Source: a virus
Strand: one strand, 5' to 3'
Virus record (IMG/VR): IMGVR_UViG_3300017748_000005
Coordinates: 1 to 64,000 of that record
Length of the DNA: 64,000 nt
In this document: positions 49,130 through 57,016 of the stretch, piece by piece
How the letters are laid out: every line of letters begins with the position of its first letter
Numbering within the stretch: the first letter of the stretch is position 1
Made by a program: the position numbers and the translations under genes
The notes under the pieces: model-generated
What the model was told of the DNA's origin: nothing
Seen by the model: the letters and a program-made list of their open reading frames with translations, nothing else
Databases searched by the model: none

Positions 49130-49762
49130 ATGAATAACGCAAAGCTCATTTGGATCACTCCTGACACTGAAAAATTGATCGCTAAAATAGCAAGAGTATC
49201 CAATCCAAAAAACGAAGATAATCCTGACTGTGAAAAACTCCTCAAGTATCTCATCAAACATAAGCACTGGAGCCCATTTGAGATGGCGTCCATGTGCGTC
49301 GAGATTACGACTACACGCGCTATTGCTCCGCAAATCTTGCGACATAGAAGTTTCTCATTCCAAGAATTCAGTCAAAGGTACGCCATTCCAACTGAATCAT
49401 TCCCAACAGTAATTCCTGATCTCAGAAGACAAGACACTAAGAACAGGCAGAACTCTATCGATGACCTGCCAACTGAAACATCAGAGTTCTTAAAAGCACG
49501 GATTGATGCTCATTTCAGAGAAGCTGTGGATTTATATCAATATATGCTTGAGCATGATGTTGCAAAAGAGTGTTCTAGGTCTGTACTTCCCTTGAATACA
49601 TGTACTCGTCTTTACATGTCAGGCACAATTCGTAGTTGGCTTCATTACTGTGATTTACGTTGCGCCAATGGTACTCAGCTAGAGCACCAATTAATTGCAA
49701 CTAATATTCAAGAACTTCTGTGCGAAGAGCTTCCAACAATAGCTCGCGCAATGTGGCATTAA
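49130..49762 (+). CDS. thyX: Flavin-dependent thymidylate synthase ThyX
   Basis: 210 residues. The signature RHRx7S is R71-H72-R73 to S81 in QILRHRSFSFQEFSQRYAIP. Other conserved parts are WSPFEMASMCVEITTT and NTCTRLYMSGTIRSWLHYCD. It methylates dUMP with FAD, NADPH and methylene-tetrahydrofolate. It is rightward in the nucleotide-metabolism module and starts 31 bases past the leftward gene. Confidence 0.95.
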   Translation: MNNAKLIWITPDTEKLIAKIARVSNPKNEDNPDCEKLLKYLIKHKHWSPFEMASMCVEITTTRAIAPQILRHRSFSFQEFSQRYAIPTESFPTVIPDLRRQDTKNRQNSIDDLPTETSEFLKARIDAHFREAVDLYQYMLEHDVAKECSRSVLPLNTCTRLYMSGTIRSWLHYCDLRCANGTQLEHQLIATNIQELLCEELPTIARAMWH

Positions 49763-49775
49763 TCTCTACACTGAA

Positions 49776-49800
49776 GACTGAAAGAAGTAAGTTTTCAGTC
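49776..49800 (+). terminator. Weak hairpin after thyX
   Basis: GACTGAAA and TTTCAGTC form an 8-bp stem with a nine-base loop; no T-run. Confidence 0.4.
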
Positions 49801-49804
49801 AATA

Positions 49805-50467
49805 ATGAACTTCATCGCCGCAACTTTTGAATTACGATCCGCAGAAAGAGTTCCAGTTACTGCTTATGGGCTTGAGTATATCTCTGCTGATGCTATTGTG
49901 CCCGGCTCTAGTGGCGCTTCAGAGGTTCGAGTACGACTTCTCTGTTACGACCGAGAGGGAGCCAAGCTCGATAACTTCAAAAACTGGAAGACAGGCACAC
50001 GTGCACTAATTACCGGAAACATTGTTTTCGGTGATGATACCGCTAAGCCTCTTGACGTTCTAGTCACAACTATTGAATGCAATATCCCTAGTGATATGTA
50101 TTGCAATCAAGTAGTTCTAGGCAATGCATTCTTTAGTACTAGTGACATCAAAGAGCGCAAGAACGATACTATTGCCACAAAAATTGGCACCACACTTGAT
50201 AACTCAGATACAACTACCTGGCTTTACTTTGAAACCCATTCCTCTCGCAAAGATAAACTTTCTTCTCGCATTCGTAAGGGACGCCCATGTTGCGTTCAGG
50301 GCTATCTACGCGAATATCGCAAGGATGACGCTGACTCCCCTTATCGAGCTATTGTCGCTCAAGATTTCACTGTTAGAAAAGATCGTGAGCAGCGCTCATC
50401 GAGGTCATCAGCTAGCGGCTCGGCGGCGGGCTACGGAGTTGAACCGGATCCGACACCAGATTACTAA
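49805..50467 (+). CDS. Possible ssDNA-binding protein with acidic tail
   Basis: 220 residues. Beta-rich (ASEVRVRLLCYDREGAKLDN; KTGTRALITGNIVFGDD; TTTWLYFETHSSRKDKLSS), compatible with one or two OB folds. The C-terminus is Ser/Gly-rich and ends in AAGYGVEPDPTPDY, an acidic tail ending in Tyr. A similar AAGYG-x-DPQPDF segment is inside the primase-helicase. Likely a replication-associated DNA-binding protein; not proven. Confidence 0.5.
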   Translation: MNFIAATFELRSAERVPVTAYGLEYISADAIVPGSSGASEVRVRLLCYDREGAKLDNFKNWKTGTRALITGNIVFGDDTAKPLDVLVTTIECNIPSDMYCNQVVLGNAFFSTSDIKERKNDTIATKIGTTLDNSDTTTWLYFETHSSRKDKLSSRIRKGRPCCVQGYLREYRKDDADSPYRAIVAQDFTVRKDREQRSSRSSASGSAAGYGVEPDPTPDY

Positions 50468-50514
50468 CGGTCCAAGAACCACTAGCCCTTACTGGTGGGA
50501 ACAACCTATATACA

Positions 50515-50543
50515 AAATCCCCCGTCGTTGATGGGGTTTTTTT
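50515..50543 (+). terminator. Intrinsic terminator
   Basis: AATCCCC, loop, GGGGTTT followed by T-run. It closes the 49805 transcript where it meets the converging leftward gene. Confidence 0.8.
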
Positions 50544-50847
50544 ATCTGCCGCGTAACATCCGCATAGCTTCAGCTTGCCGCGCTCTTCGGTCTAACAATT
50601 TGCCAGCGATGCCGGAAGCCTCAATTACTTCGCCTCGATCAGCTGCTTCAATTGCTTTGTCAGCATCTCCACTAAACCAGCTAAATGGATTTAGCGGATT
50701 TACTTCTGCTGTTTCCACTACTGGAGCAAAATCTGCTGTTCCACCATCGTAAAAAACACCTGGATTCTCAGTGCTTTCAGATAGCAGCATAATACCATCG
50801 TTTAGGTCATCTAGTCCTAAGCCTTTACCTGCTAATCTAATGGCCAT
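50542..50847 (-). CDS. Leftward virion-like small protein (hypothetical)
   Basis: 101 residues. MAIRLAGKGLGLDDLNDGIM, then an FSWFSGDADKAIEAADRGEV helix, basic C-terminus. A TAGAAT box 24 nt upstream is of the late class. One of four leftward genes isolated in the rightward module. Confidence 0.5.
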   Translation of the reverse strand: MAIRLAGKGLGLDDLNDGIMLLSESTENPGVFYDGGTADFAPVVETAEVNPLNPFSWFSGDADKAIEAADRGEVIEASGIAGKLLDRRARQAEAMRMLRGR

Positions 50848-50870
50848 GTCTACTTAAATCACATATAACT

Positions 50871-50876
50871 ATTCTA
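50871..50876 (-). promoter_or_regulatory. TAGAAT late-type -10 box
   Basis: TAGAAT on the minus strand, 24 nt before the 101-residue gene. Confidence 0.5.
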
Positions 50877-50937
50877 TAAACCTCGCAAAATACTTTTATT
50901 CTTCTTACTATTTATATGTATTGAAATGACTTAAACA

Positions 50938-51681
50938 ATGCAAATACTTCCACCCGAATTACTTGGTGAAGGCAAAAAAGATAGGATCGAGACCAAAGAA
51001 CCGCAACCTTACTTCAAGCCCAGTTCTCTTAAAGATGGCGAAAGCGAAGAGTTTCGGCTTCTCGGCTGCTACGAAACAGGGCATGCGGTCACTGGCTGGC
51101 AATACCCTTCTGAGAAAGTTGATGAAAAAGGTGAACTTCGTTTCAACGGTTTTGTTGTTACTCGTTCTTACCCCGCCAATGCATCTGACATTGCACGGGA
51201 GACTGACTGGTCTAAGCCAGATCGTCCTAAGATTGATGGCACTCAGTGTAAACCTCGCAAATTCCTTGCTTGGGTTGCCTCATCTGCAGCACGTGGACGT
51301 CTCGAAGTACTGTTCATTGAACAGAAAGGCTTGCGTGAACAACTAACTGAAGTTCTGCAAGAAATTGAAGACTACACATGGACCGAAGAAGGTCTCGCTA
51401 ACTTCTCAATTAAAATTACCCGTAAAGGTCAAGGGCTTGAAACTGCCTATTCAATCTTGCCTAAAGTCAGAAAAGCTTCTGACAAAATTAAAAAAGAGTG
51501 GGTAGAGCAGAAAGAAACTATCTGGCTCCCTAATTACTTTGAAGGTAAAGATCCATTTGATGGTAAACAAGTTGAAGCCAAAGGTCTTCCAGCAGGCGGA
51601 ACTGACAAGTGTGGCGCAACCGTAATGCCTTCTAAAGCGAAAAGTAAAGAGCAAGCTCCTGCCGTAGAAACTGATTTCTAA
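50938..51681 (+). CDS. Probable phage ssDNA-binding protein
   Basis: 247 residues. Beta-rich central part (ESEEFRLLGCYETGHAVTGW; ELRFNGFVVTRSYPANASDI; LANFSIKITRKGQGLETAYS) suggests an OB-type fold. The acidic C-terminus EQAPAVETDF is like the tail of T7 gp2.5 and SSB proteins. It opens the operon for the acidic Gln-rich protein and Hli. Function inferred from fold style, tail and neighbours. Confidence 0.55.
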   Translation: MQILPPELLGEGKKDRIETKEPQPYFKPSSLKDGESEEFRLLGCYETGHAVTGWQYPSEKVDEKGELRFNGFVVTRSYPANASDIARETDWSKPDRPKIDGTQCKPRKFLAWVASSAARGRLEVLFIEQKGLREQLTEVLQEIEDYTWTEEGLANFSIKITRKGQGLETAYSILPKVRKASDKIKKEWVEQKETIWLPNYFEGKDPFDGKQVEAKGLPAGGTDKCGATVMPSKAKSKEQAPAVETDF

Positions 51682-51683
51682 TT

Positions 51684-52019
51684 ATGTCTATTCAAAATCT
51701 CCCACCCGAAATGCAAGCGCGTATTGCTGCCATCATGGCTGGCAATGTGCCTGCAGGTGAAGCACCACAAGCTCCACAAGCACAGCCCAGTCCTGAAGCT
51801 CCAGCTCCTGTCACAAAACCACCATCACTTGTTGATCATGTTGTCTGTCTTCGACAAGAGGTTGGACATTTGCACCAGCAAAATGCAGCTGTACTTCAAA
51901 CGCTAGAAGCTGTGGGGCAGGCTGTAGCTTCCCTGTATGAAATGTTTCAACCAACCCAACAGCAGACGTATAGCTCTGCATTCACTCAACCGCAAACACA
52001 AGATCAAGAGGATTTCTAA
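51684..52019 (+). CDS. Pro/Ala-rich helical protein with acidic Phe tail (hypothetical)
   Basis: 111 residues. A short helix (PPEMQARIAAIMAGNVP), a Pro/Ala linker, then a coiled-coil-like helix (VDHVVCLRQEVGHLHQQNAA) and the tail QDQEDF. It starts two bases after the SSB-like gene. Possibly a partner of that protein. Confidence 0.5.
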   Translation: MSIQNLPPEMQARIAAIMAGNVPAGEAPQAPQAQPSPEAPAPVTKPPSLVDHVVCLRQEVGHLHQQNAAVLQTLEAVGQAVASLYEMFQPTQQQTYSSAFTQPQTQDQEDF

Positions 52020-52021
52020 AC

Positions 52022-52153
52022 ATGCAAGATTACGAACTTGAAACTCGCAATGAAAAAGCCGAACGGCTTAATGGCCGTATTGCAATGCTCGGCGTTATTG
52101 CTGCACTAGGTGCTTATGCGCTGACTGGGCAAATCATCCCAGGTGTTTGGTAA
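52022..52153 (+). CDS. hli: High-light-inducible protein (Hli/HLIP)
   Basis: 43 residues: an ExxN-R-AMLG chlorophyll-binding helix is seen as EKAERLNGRIAMLGVIAALG, followed by TGQIIPGVW. This is the short cyanophage type with one transmembrane helix. It sits in thylakoids, binds chlorophyll and helps protect photosystem II during infection. It is coupled two bases behind the acidic-tail gene and precedes a UAAC terminator. Confidence 0.93.
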   Translation: MQDYELETRNEKAERLNGRIAMLGVIAALGAYALTGQIIPGVW

Positions 52154-52174
52154 GACCAAACAAGACATCATTCA

Positions 52175-52199
52175 AAGCTGGTTAACACCAGCTTTTTTA
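52175..52199 (+). terminator. UAAC-tetraloop terminator
   Basis: AAGCTGGT, TAAC, ACCAGCTT, TTTTA; ends the hli transcript. Confidence 0.85.
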
Positions 52200-52225
52200 T
52201 TAGTGTTCAATATTTACTGAAGATC

Positions 52226-52408
52226 ATGGTTGACTTGTTTATTCACGAAATGCATGAACCTGCTGTTCGTAAACTTAATAAGCAACAAATGTGTGACATC
52301 ATCAATCAAATTGATGGCCATAGTATGACACCTGATGTATGGACGAAGAAAGAGTTAATGGTCTTCCTCATAGAGGGGGGAGCGTATGACTCTTGGCTTC
52401 GCCAATAA
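52226..52408 (+). CDS. 60-residue protein (hypothetical)
   Basis: MVDLFIHEMHEPAVRKLNKQ, then WTKKELMVFLIEGGAYDSWL. Helical, mixed charge. Flanked on both sides by UAAC hairpins, a cassette on its own. Function unknown. Confidence 0.55.
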   Translation: MVDLFIHEMHEPAVRKLNKQQMCDIINQIDGHSMTPDVWTKKELMVFLIEGGAYDSWLRQ

Positions 52409-52415
52409 ACCCAAG

Positions 52416-52440
52416 CAACAGGCTAACGCCTGTTGTTTTT
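52416..52440 (+). terminator. UAAC-tetraloop terminator
   Basis: CAACAGGC, TAAC, GCCTGTTG, TTTTT. Confidence 0.85.
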
Positions 52441-52463
52441 ACTAATGCTAAGCATATAGTCAA

Positions 52464-53228
52464 ATGACTCAAGAACAAGAACCTATTCAATCTGTTGCAG
52501 ACAAACCTTTTAGGATTTCAACACCAAGTGGATACCGTAAGTATTTATGTTCTGGTCTTTATCTGCCGTCAGTGACGACTGTGTTGTCGGCGACAGAAAC
52601 TGAAAAGGCCAAAGCAGGGCTTAAGCGGTGGCAAGAGAACAATCCTGGCGCACTTGAAGCAGCTGCTACTCGTGGTTCCGCTATTCACTTGTGCTGTGAA
52701 AACTACCTTCGAGGTATTGAGCCAGGTGTGCCTGAAGAGTACTCAGACTTTTGGTCAGGGATGACTCAGTACCTAGATTGGTTTGAAGACCTGTATTGGT
52801 CTGAGCGACCTTTGCGTCCTGATTGGAATCATCTTCGCAGTGACGACAAAGAAGTTGCATACGTTTGGTCAACGGTGCATGAGTTTGCTGGATGCCCTGA
52901 CTTGATCGGTACTATCGGTGGCCTCAATGTCATTGCTGACTTCAAGACAAGCAACGCTCCGTATCGGACCTCCTATCCAGACAAAGGTGATCGTGGCGGT
53001 TACGGTGGATTTCGTAAGTACCAAAAAGTCAGTCAGCAGATGGCTGCCTACAGACTTGCCTTAGAGGAACGTACGGGTTTCCGATGTGATGTTGCTTTGG
53101 TAATAGTCACCACACCAGAGACAACTCAAGGTATATTTATTGACGGAGATCAACTTGATCTCGCAGAACAGCGGTTTATACGTCGTTGCGAACAGTTCCA
53201 CGCTAAAGAATCAGGAGAAGTAGGTTGA
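52464..53228 (+). CDS. PD-(D/E)xK exonuclease, RecB/Cas4-like
   Basis: 254 residues. ATRGSAIHLCCENYLRG gives the first conserved helix, FAGCPDLIGTIGGLNVIADF and KTSN give the D ... (D)xK catalytic core, and QQMAAYRLALEE the Q motif. Probably a 5'-3' or repair exonuclease in replication and recombination. Its stop overlaps the TTG start of the primase-helicase gene by three bases. Confidence 0.82.
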   Translation: MTQEQEPIQSVADKPFRISTPSGYRKYLCSGLYLPSVTTVLSATETEKAKAGLKRWQENNPGALEAAATRGSAIHLCCENYLRGIEPGVPEEYSDFWSGMTQYLDWFEDLYWSERPLRPDWNHLRSDDKEVAYVWSTVHEFAGCPDLIGTIGGLNVIADFKTSNAPYRTSYPDKGDRGGYGGFRKYQKVSQQMAAYRLALEERTGFRCDVALVIVTTPETTQGIFIDGDQLDLAEQRFIRRCEQFHAKESGEVG

Positions 53229-55477
53229 AGCTTAAGATTGCGGTAAATAAAAACTGCGTTAACAAAACCAATGCAAACAAAGTTGCGTCTGGTTGGCTCA
53301 ATATCAATGAAGATCTGACCTGGTTAGAAGGCTGGGTCAAGGCTGGCTACGGCTGGTGTGGTACGCACTTTGCAGATCGTTATCGTCTTGCAGCCAATTC
53401 CCGTGGGTCAAACATAGTTGTCTTAGATATTGACGGTGATACCACTCTTGCCAGGTTCTGGGGCACAACCACCGCTCGTCAGTGGTGTGCAGCAACTTAT
53501 ACCTCTAGCTCACATACTGAGCAGAGCCATCGTTTCCGAGCCATATTTCCACTGGAAATGGAGCTGGACAACCTTGGCAAGCACAAAGGTGCTTACTGGC
53601 TCATTGTTGACCGTTTGCTTGCTGAGTTGGGACTTCCCAAACTTGGTGATAACTGTGGTCAAAAGCCTGAGCGGCTGTGGTATGGCAACAAAAAAGCAAA
53701 CTTTGAGTGGAACAAAGAAGTCATTCCTGTTCCTAAGTTTCTTCTAGAAACTATTGACTACGAAGAGCCTACAGACTTCGTTGCATCTGACATATCTGAT
53801 CTCGACATACGTCGTTGTCAATGGATTTTACGTAACTTCCTACGACCATCAGATGATGGCGAATATGAAGAATACTTCTTACCTGTTATGGCAGCATGTG
53901 CAGGTGTAGGTAAAACTCTCTTTGATGACTGGGTTGACTGGGTTCTTCGCGGTCACCATGGTCACAAACCAGAAAACTGTGCCTCTTGGAAGTGGCGTGG
54001 TCTTGGTAACTATGCAGGTCATACCACTCTGTATGGCCTATGTAAGCGGCAAGATTCGCAATGGACTAGGCAACTACCCTCTGATCTTCGCTTCGGCGCT
54101 GTAGGGACAGCAGCAGGCTATGGGGAGTTTGATCCTCAACCCGACTTTGATTCTGTACTTAATACCCCAAATCTCATCAAGAAAACAAATATGACTACTA
54201 AAAAAGTTGACGACAACATCATCGAGCCTCTCCCTGACATGGAGCAAGCTCCTGTAAAAAAGCGTGGTCGTCCTAAAAAATCATCTGATGATCTTGCCAA
54301 GGAACGTGAAAATGATGTTGACAAAGTAAAGTCTCTACTTACTAATCTTCGTAAGAATGAGCTGACAGCTGCAATTGAATATGACTGCGATGGTAAAGCC
54401 ATTGAGCTTCAAGGCAACGATCTCGATCTAATGACTACCAAGCTGTCTGTCGAGCATGGTGTATTTATTCCAGAAATGAGAGTAAAAGCTGCAGTTCAGT
54501 ACGCAGCCAACAAAAATAAGTACTGCCCTATTCGCACTTACCTAGACAAGTGTGCAGATCATGCCATCCCACACTGTGATTGGGATCGTATCGGTGAAGT
54601 GTTTCTTGGTAACAAGCACACTCTTGCAACTCTTGCAATGCAGCGAATGATGATCGGCGCTGTAGCACGTGCTTACAACCCTGGCTGCTCTATGTCCTGG
54701 CTCCCAATACTAGTGGGTGCACAGGGTGCAGGCAAATCTATGTTTAGTCGTTGTCTTGTTCCGGACAAGCTGTTTGCTGAAGTAACTACGCCTCTTGAGA
54801 CTCTGATGAAAGAGCAATATCGATTGCATGTTGCTTGGCTTTTGGAGCTTCCAGAAATTGATCATTTTTTCAACAGCAAAAATATTGAGAACTTTAAAAA
54901 CCTCATTACCACCCGTGTGGATGAAGTTCGTCGCCCTTATGCGTCTTTACCAGAGTCACTGTATAGGCGCTTTGTAATGATTGGTACTACCAATCGCAAC
55001 CAATTTTTGGTTGATAGTACGGGTAATCGACGGTTTGTTCCCCTTGAAATTGGTACTGGCTTCCTTATTCCATGGAAACAACTAGCTCAAGAACGTGACA
55101 TGCTGTGGGCTGCAGCTGTACAAGCGTATCGCAATGATGATGCTTATGAATTTAACTCTGGAGAAATTGCACAAATTTCTGAATACATTGCTGAGTTCGG
55201 TGATCCTGATCCCTGGATGGAAAAGATCACATCCTACATAAGTATTAAGCAAGAAGTATCTGCTGCAGACGTACTTACTAATGGCCTTGATCTTGACCCA
55301 CGTCAACAGGGTCGTCGGGAGTCTCGTCGTGTAGCAGATGTTTTGCAAACATTAGGTTGGCGTCGTCGAGTCACTAGCCGTAAAGATAGTGCTACTGGTA
55401 AAAGCAAATCAGTACGAGTATGGCTCCGTCCAGCCGATGATCCGCTTACTGAAGGAGAAGAGTTGTTGGATTTCTGA
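53225..55477 (+). CDS. VapE-type primase-helicase
   Basis: 750 residues from TTG 53225 (Shine-Dalgarno GGAGAAG). Residues 60-180 carry a prim-pol-like module: IVVLDIDGDTTLARFWGTTT and HTEQSHRFRAIFPLEMELDN. A basic linker (PVKKRGRPKKSSDDL) and an AAGYGEFDPQPDFD segment come next. The C-terminal half is a VapE/DUF5906-type P-loop ATPase: VGAQGAGKSMFSRCL, LLELPEIDHFFNSKNI, RRFVMIGTTNRNQFLVDSTG. It likely primes and unwinds DNA and replaces a T7 gp4-type enzyme. C-terminus EGEELLDF is acidic and Phe-ended. Confidence 0.82.
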   Translation: MKLKIAVNKNCVNKTNANKVASGWLNINEDLTWLEGWVKAGYGWCGTHFADRYRLAANSRGSNIVVLDIDGDTTLARFWGTTTARQWCAATYTSSSHTEQSHRFRAIFPLEMELDNLGKHKGAYWLIVDRLLAELGLPKLGDNCGQKPERLWYGNKKANFEWNKEVIPVPKFLLETIDYEEPTDFVASDISDLDIRRCQWILRNFLRPSDDGEYEEYFLPVMAACAGVGKTLFDDWVDWVLRGHHGHKPENCASWKWRGLGNYAGHTTLYGLCKRQDSQWTRQLPSDLRFGAVGTAAGYGEFDPQPDFDSVLNTPNLIKKTNMTTKKVDDNIIEPLPDMEQAPVKKRGRPKKSSDDLAKERENDVDKVKSLLTNLRKNELTAAIEYDCDGKAIELQGNDLDLMTTKLSVEHGVFIPEMRVKAAVQYAANKNKYCPIRTYLDKCADHAIPHCDWDRIGEVFLGNKHTLATLAMQRMMIGAVARAYNPGCSMSWLPILVGAQGAGKSMFSRCLVPDKLFAEVTTPLETLMKEQYRLHVAWLLELPEIDHFFNSKNIENFKNLITTRVDEVRRPYASLPESLYRRFVMIGTTNRNQFLVDSTGNRRFVPLEIGTGFLIPWKQLAQERDMLWAAAVQAYRNDDAYEFNSGEIAQISEYIAEFGDPDPWMEKITSYISIKQEVSAADVLTNGLDLDPRQQGRRESRRVADVLQTLGWRRRVTSRKDSATGKSKSVRVWLRPADDPLTEGEELLDF

Positions 55478-55528
55478 TCCACAACCTTGAATCATTTCTG
55501 TTATATATAAACCAATTAAGTAATACAA

Positions 55529-55759
55529 ATGACATCAAAAACACTGCAGGTAGGTATGCGTGTACGTAACCTAAATAATGATCTGACTGCATTAATAGTC
55601 GGACCTCCTGAATACTACACATCACGGGCTAAACTAGTACGTATAAAGTACGAGAATTCAACTCGTTACGAATATCAAATCACTACTGTTCTGGATTTAC
55701 TTCCACTAGAAGATCAATATCCAGCTCATGGTGGTACTTATGGAGTAGAAAATGTCTGA
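55529..55759 (+). CDS. 76-residue protein (hypothetical)
   Basis: Beta-rich: TLQVGMRVRNLNNDLTALIV, RAKLVRIKYENSTRYEYQIT. Basic, SH3-like in style. It overlaps the HNH gene by eight bases. Function unknown. Confidence 0.55.
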   Translation: MTSKTLQVGMRVRNLNNDLTALIVGPPEYYTSRAKLVRIKYENSTRYEYQITTVLDLLPLEDQYPAHGGTYGVENV

Positions 55760-56561
55760 AGCACAGCCATCTCGCAAGCGTGGTGGGCATGCCTATGGTC
55801 GTCGTAATCAGCAGATGTCTAACACTGCTGAAGAAAGTGATCTATGCCTATACACTGGCCACGCATTAGGGAGGTTTAGTGCTCATTCAATGCGGTACGA
55901 CAGTCATCAAGCCTGTGTACGTTGCGTAGCCGCTGCACGTGAAGGACGAATGTCATTAGATATTGATCGTCTAATGAAAAAGAATCGAATCAAAGCTCTG
56001 AAGTTTTGGTCTCAAGTAGATATTGGTTCCCCTGATGAATGTTGGAATTGGCAAGGCTCAATCAACAAAAGAACAAGTCAACCTCAATTTGCCTGGCGTA
56101 GGCACGGCATCTCCTCCTCAACACAACATCACCCGCAACGTGTTGCTATGTGGTTTAGTTGGGGAGACCTTGGTTTTACTGGAGTTAAAACTACTTGCGG
56201 TAACAAGTATTGCTGCAACCCATTCCATTTAATTCCACAAAAAATTGGTGTTTTTGTAGACGATGACACCTACCTTGATAGCTTCGAGCTTGCAATTCAG
56301 ATTCAAACACTTAAGCAAAGTGTTAGTGAATATATGATCGAAGAAGCTATGAAAGAAGCGCAGAAGATGCAAGATGCCGAAGAAGTTGCAGCACGCAACG
56401 AACTTGGCATTAGTCAAGACGCTTCATACCTAAATAAGTTTGAAGCTGTAATGGTAGACATGCTTGAAGGTAAGCACATCACTCAATCGGATCCGGGATT
56501 TGATTTACTTCGTGGGCTAATTGATAATGAATCTGATGATAATCCCACGAAAGACTACTAA
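55752..56561 (+). CDS. HNH endonuclease-like protein with zinc site
   Basis: 269 residues. A Cys-rich region near 30-60 (LCLYTGHALGRFSAHSMR; HQACVRCVAAA) is followed by an HNH-type domain: ECWNWQGSINKRTSQPQFAW, HPQRVAMWF and TCGNKYCCNPFHLIP. The last part is a long acidic helix and the tail NPTKDY. HNH proteins of this type cut DNA in homing, repair or packaging. It could be a replication or resolution nuclease. Confidence 0.65.
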   Translation: MSEAQPSRKRGGHAYGRRNQQMSNTAEESDLCLYTGHALGRFSAHSMRYDSHQACVRCVAAAREGRMSLDIDRLMKKNRIKALKFWSQVDIGSPDECWNWQGSINKRTSQPQFAWRRHGISSSTQHHPQRVAMWFSWGDLGFTGVKTTCGNKYCCNPFHLIPQKIGVFVDDDTYLDSFELAIQIQTLKQSVSEYMIEEAMKEAQKMQDAEEVAARNELGISQDASYLNKFEAVMVDMLEGKHITQSDPGFDLLRGLIDNESDDNPTKDY

Positions 56562-56593
56562 ATTTTCTTATTGTAATACAAGAGTTTTCAATT

Positions 56594-57016
56594 ATGTCTC
56601 GACGCGAAGATTTACTTAAGCAACTACTTGCCTCTGACAAATGGGGTGAGGAAAAAGAACAAGAACAGAAGTTCTTACAAGCCACGGCTGAGCTAGTCCT
56701 TACAGACATGCTCAACATCACTATCAATGGGTATTCCCAATATGGTGCTGGCTCCCTGATTATCAACCTTCAAAATGACAGTACTACTTATATGAGTGGT
56801 TTTGACATTGAAAGGGACATCTGTGCTGCAGAGCGCAACGAAGATGAATCAGTGGTTGAGTTCTTGCGTGATCTAATGAAACGCATCGACGAAAATGATT
56901 GGACATCTAACGTCTTGATTACATTGATTTCAGATGCAGGAACAAGAACATTTAGTCTCGAAGCAGGACGGAGCCAAGAGAGCTTCTCTGAGGCAGCAGC
57001 AAAATCTAAAGAATAA
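56594..57016 (+). CDS. 140-residue acidic protein (hypothetical)
   Basis: A helical acidic start (DLLKQLLASDKWGEEKEQEQ) leads to alternating strands and helices (TDMLNITINGYSQYGAGSLI; VEFLRDLMKRIDENDWTSNV). It overlaps the next gene by 83 bp in another frame. Function unknown. Confidence 0.55.
   Translation: MSRREDLLKQLLASDKWGEEKEQEQKFLQATAELVLTDMLNITINGYSQYGAGSLIINLQNDSTTYMSGFDIERDICAAERNEDESVVEFLRDLMKRIDENDWTSNVLITLISDAGTRTFSLEAGRSQESFSEAAAKSKE

Noticed and set aside
49805-50467. T4 gp32 homologue
   Set aside because: No zinc ligands or gp32 motif; only beta-rich style and acidic tail support an SSB-like call.
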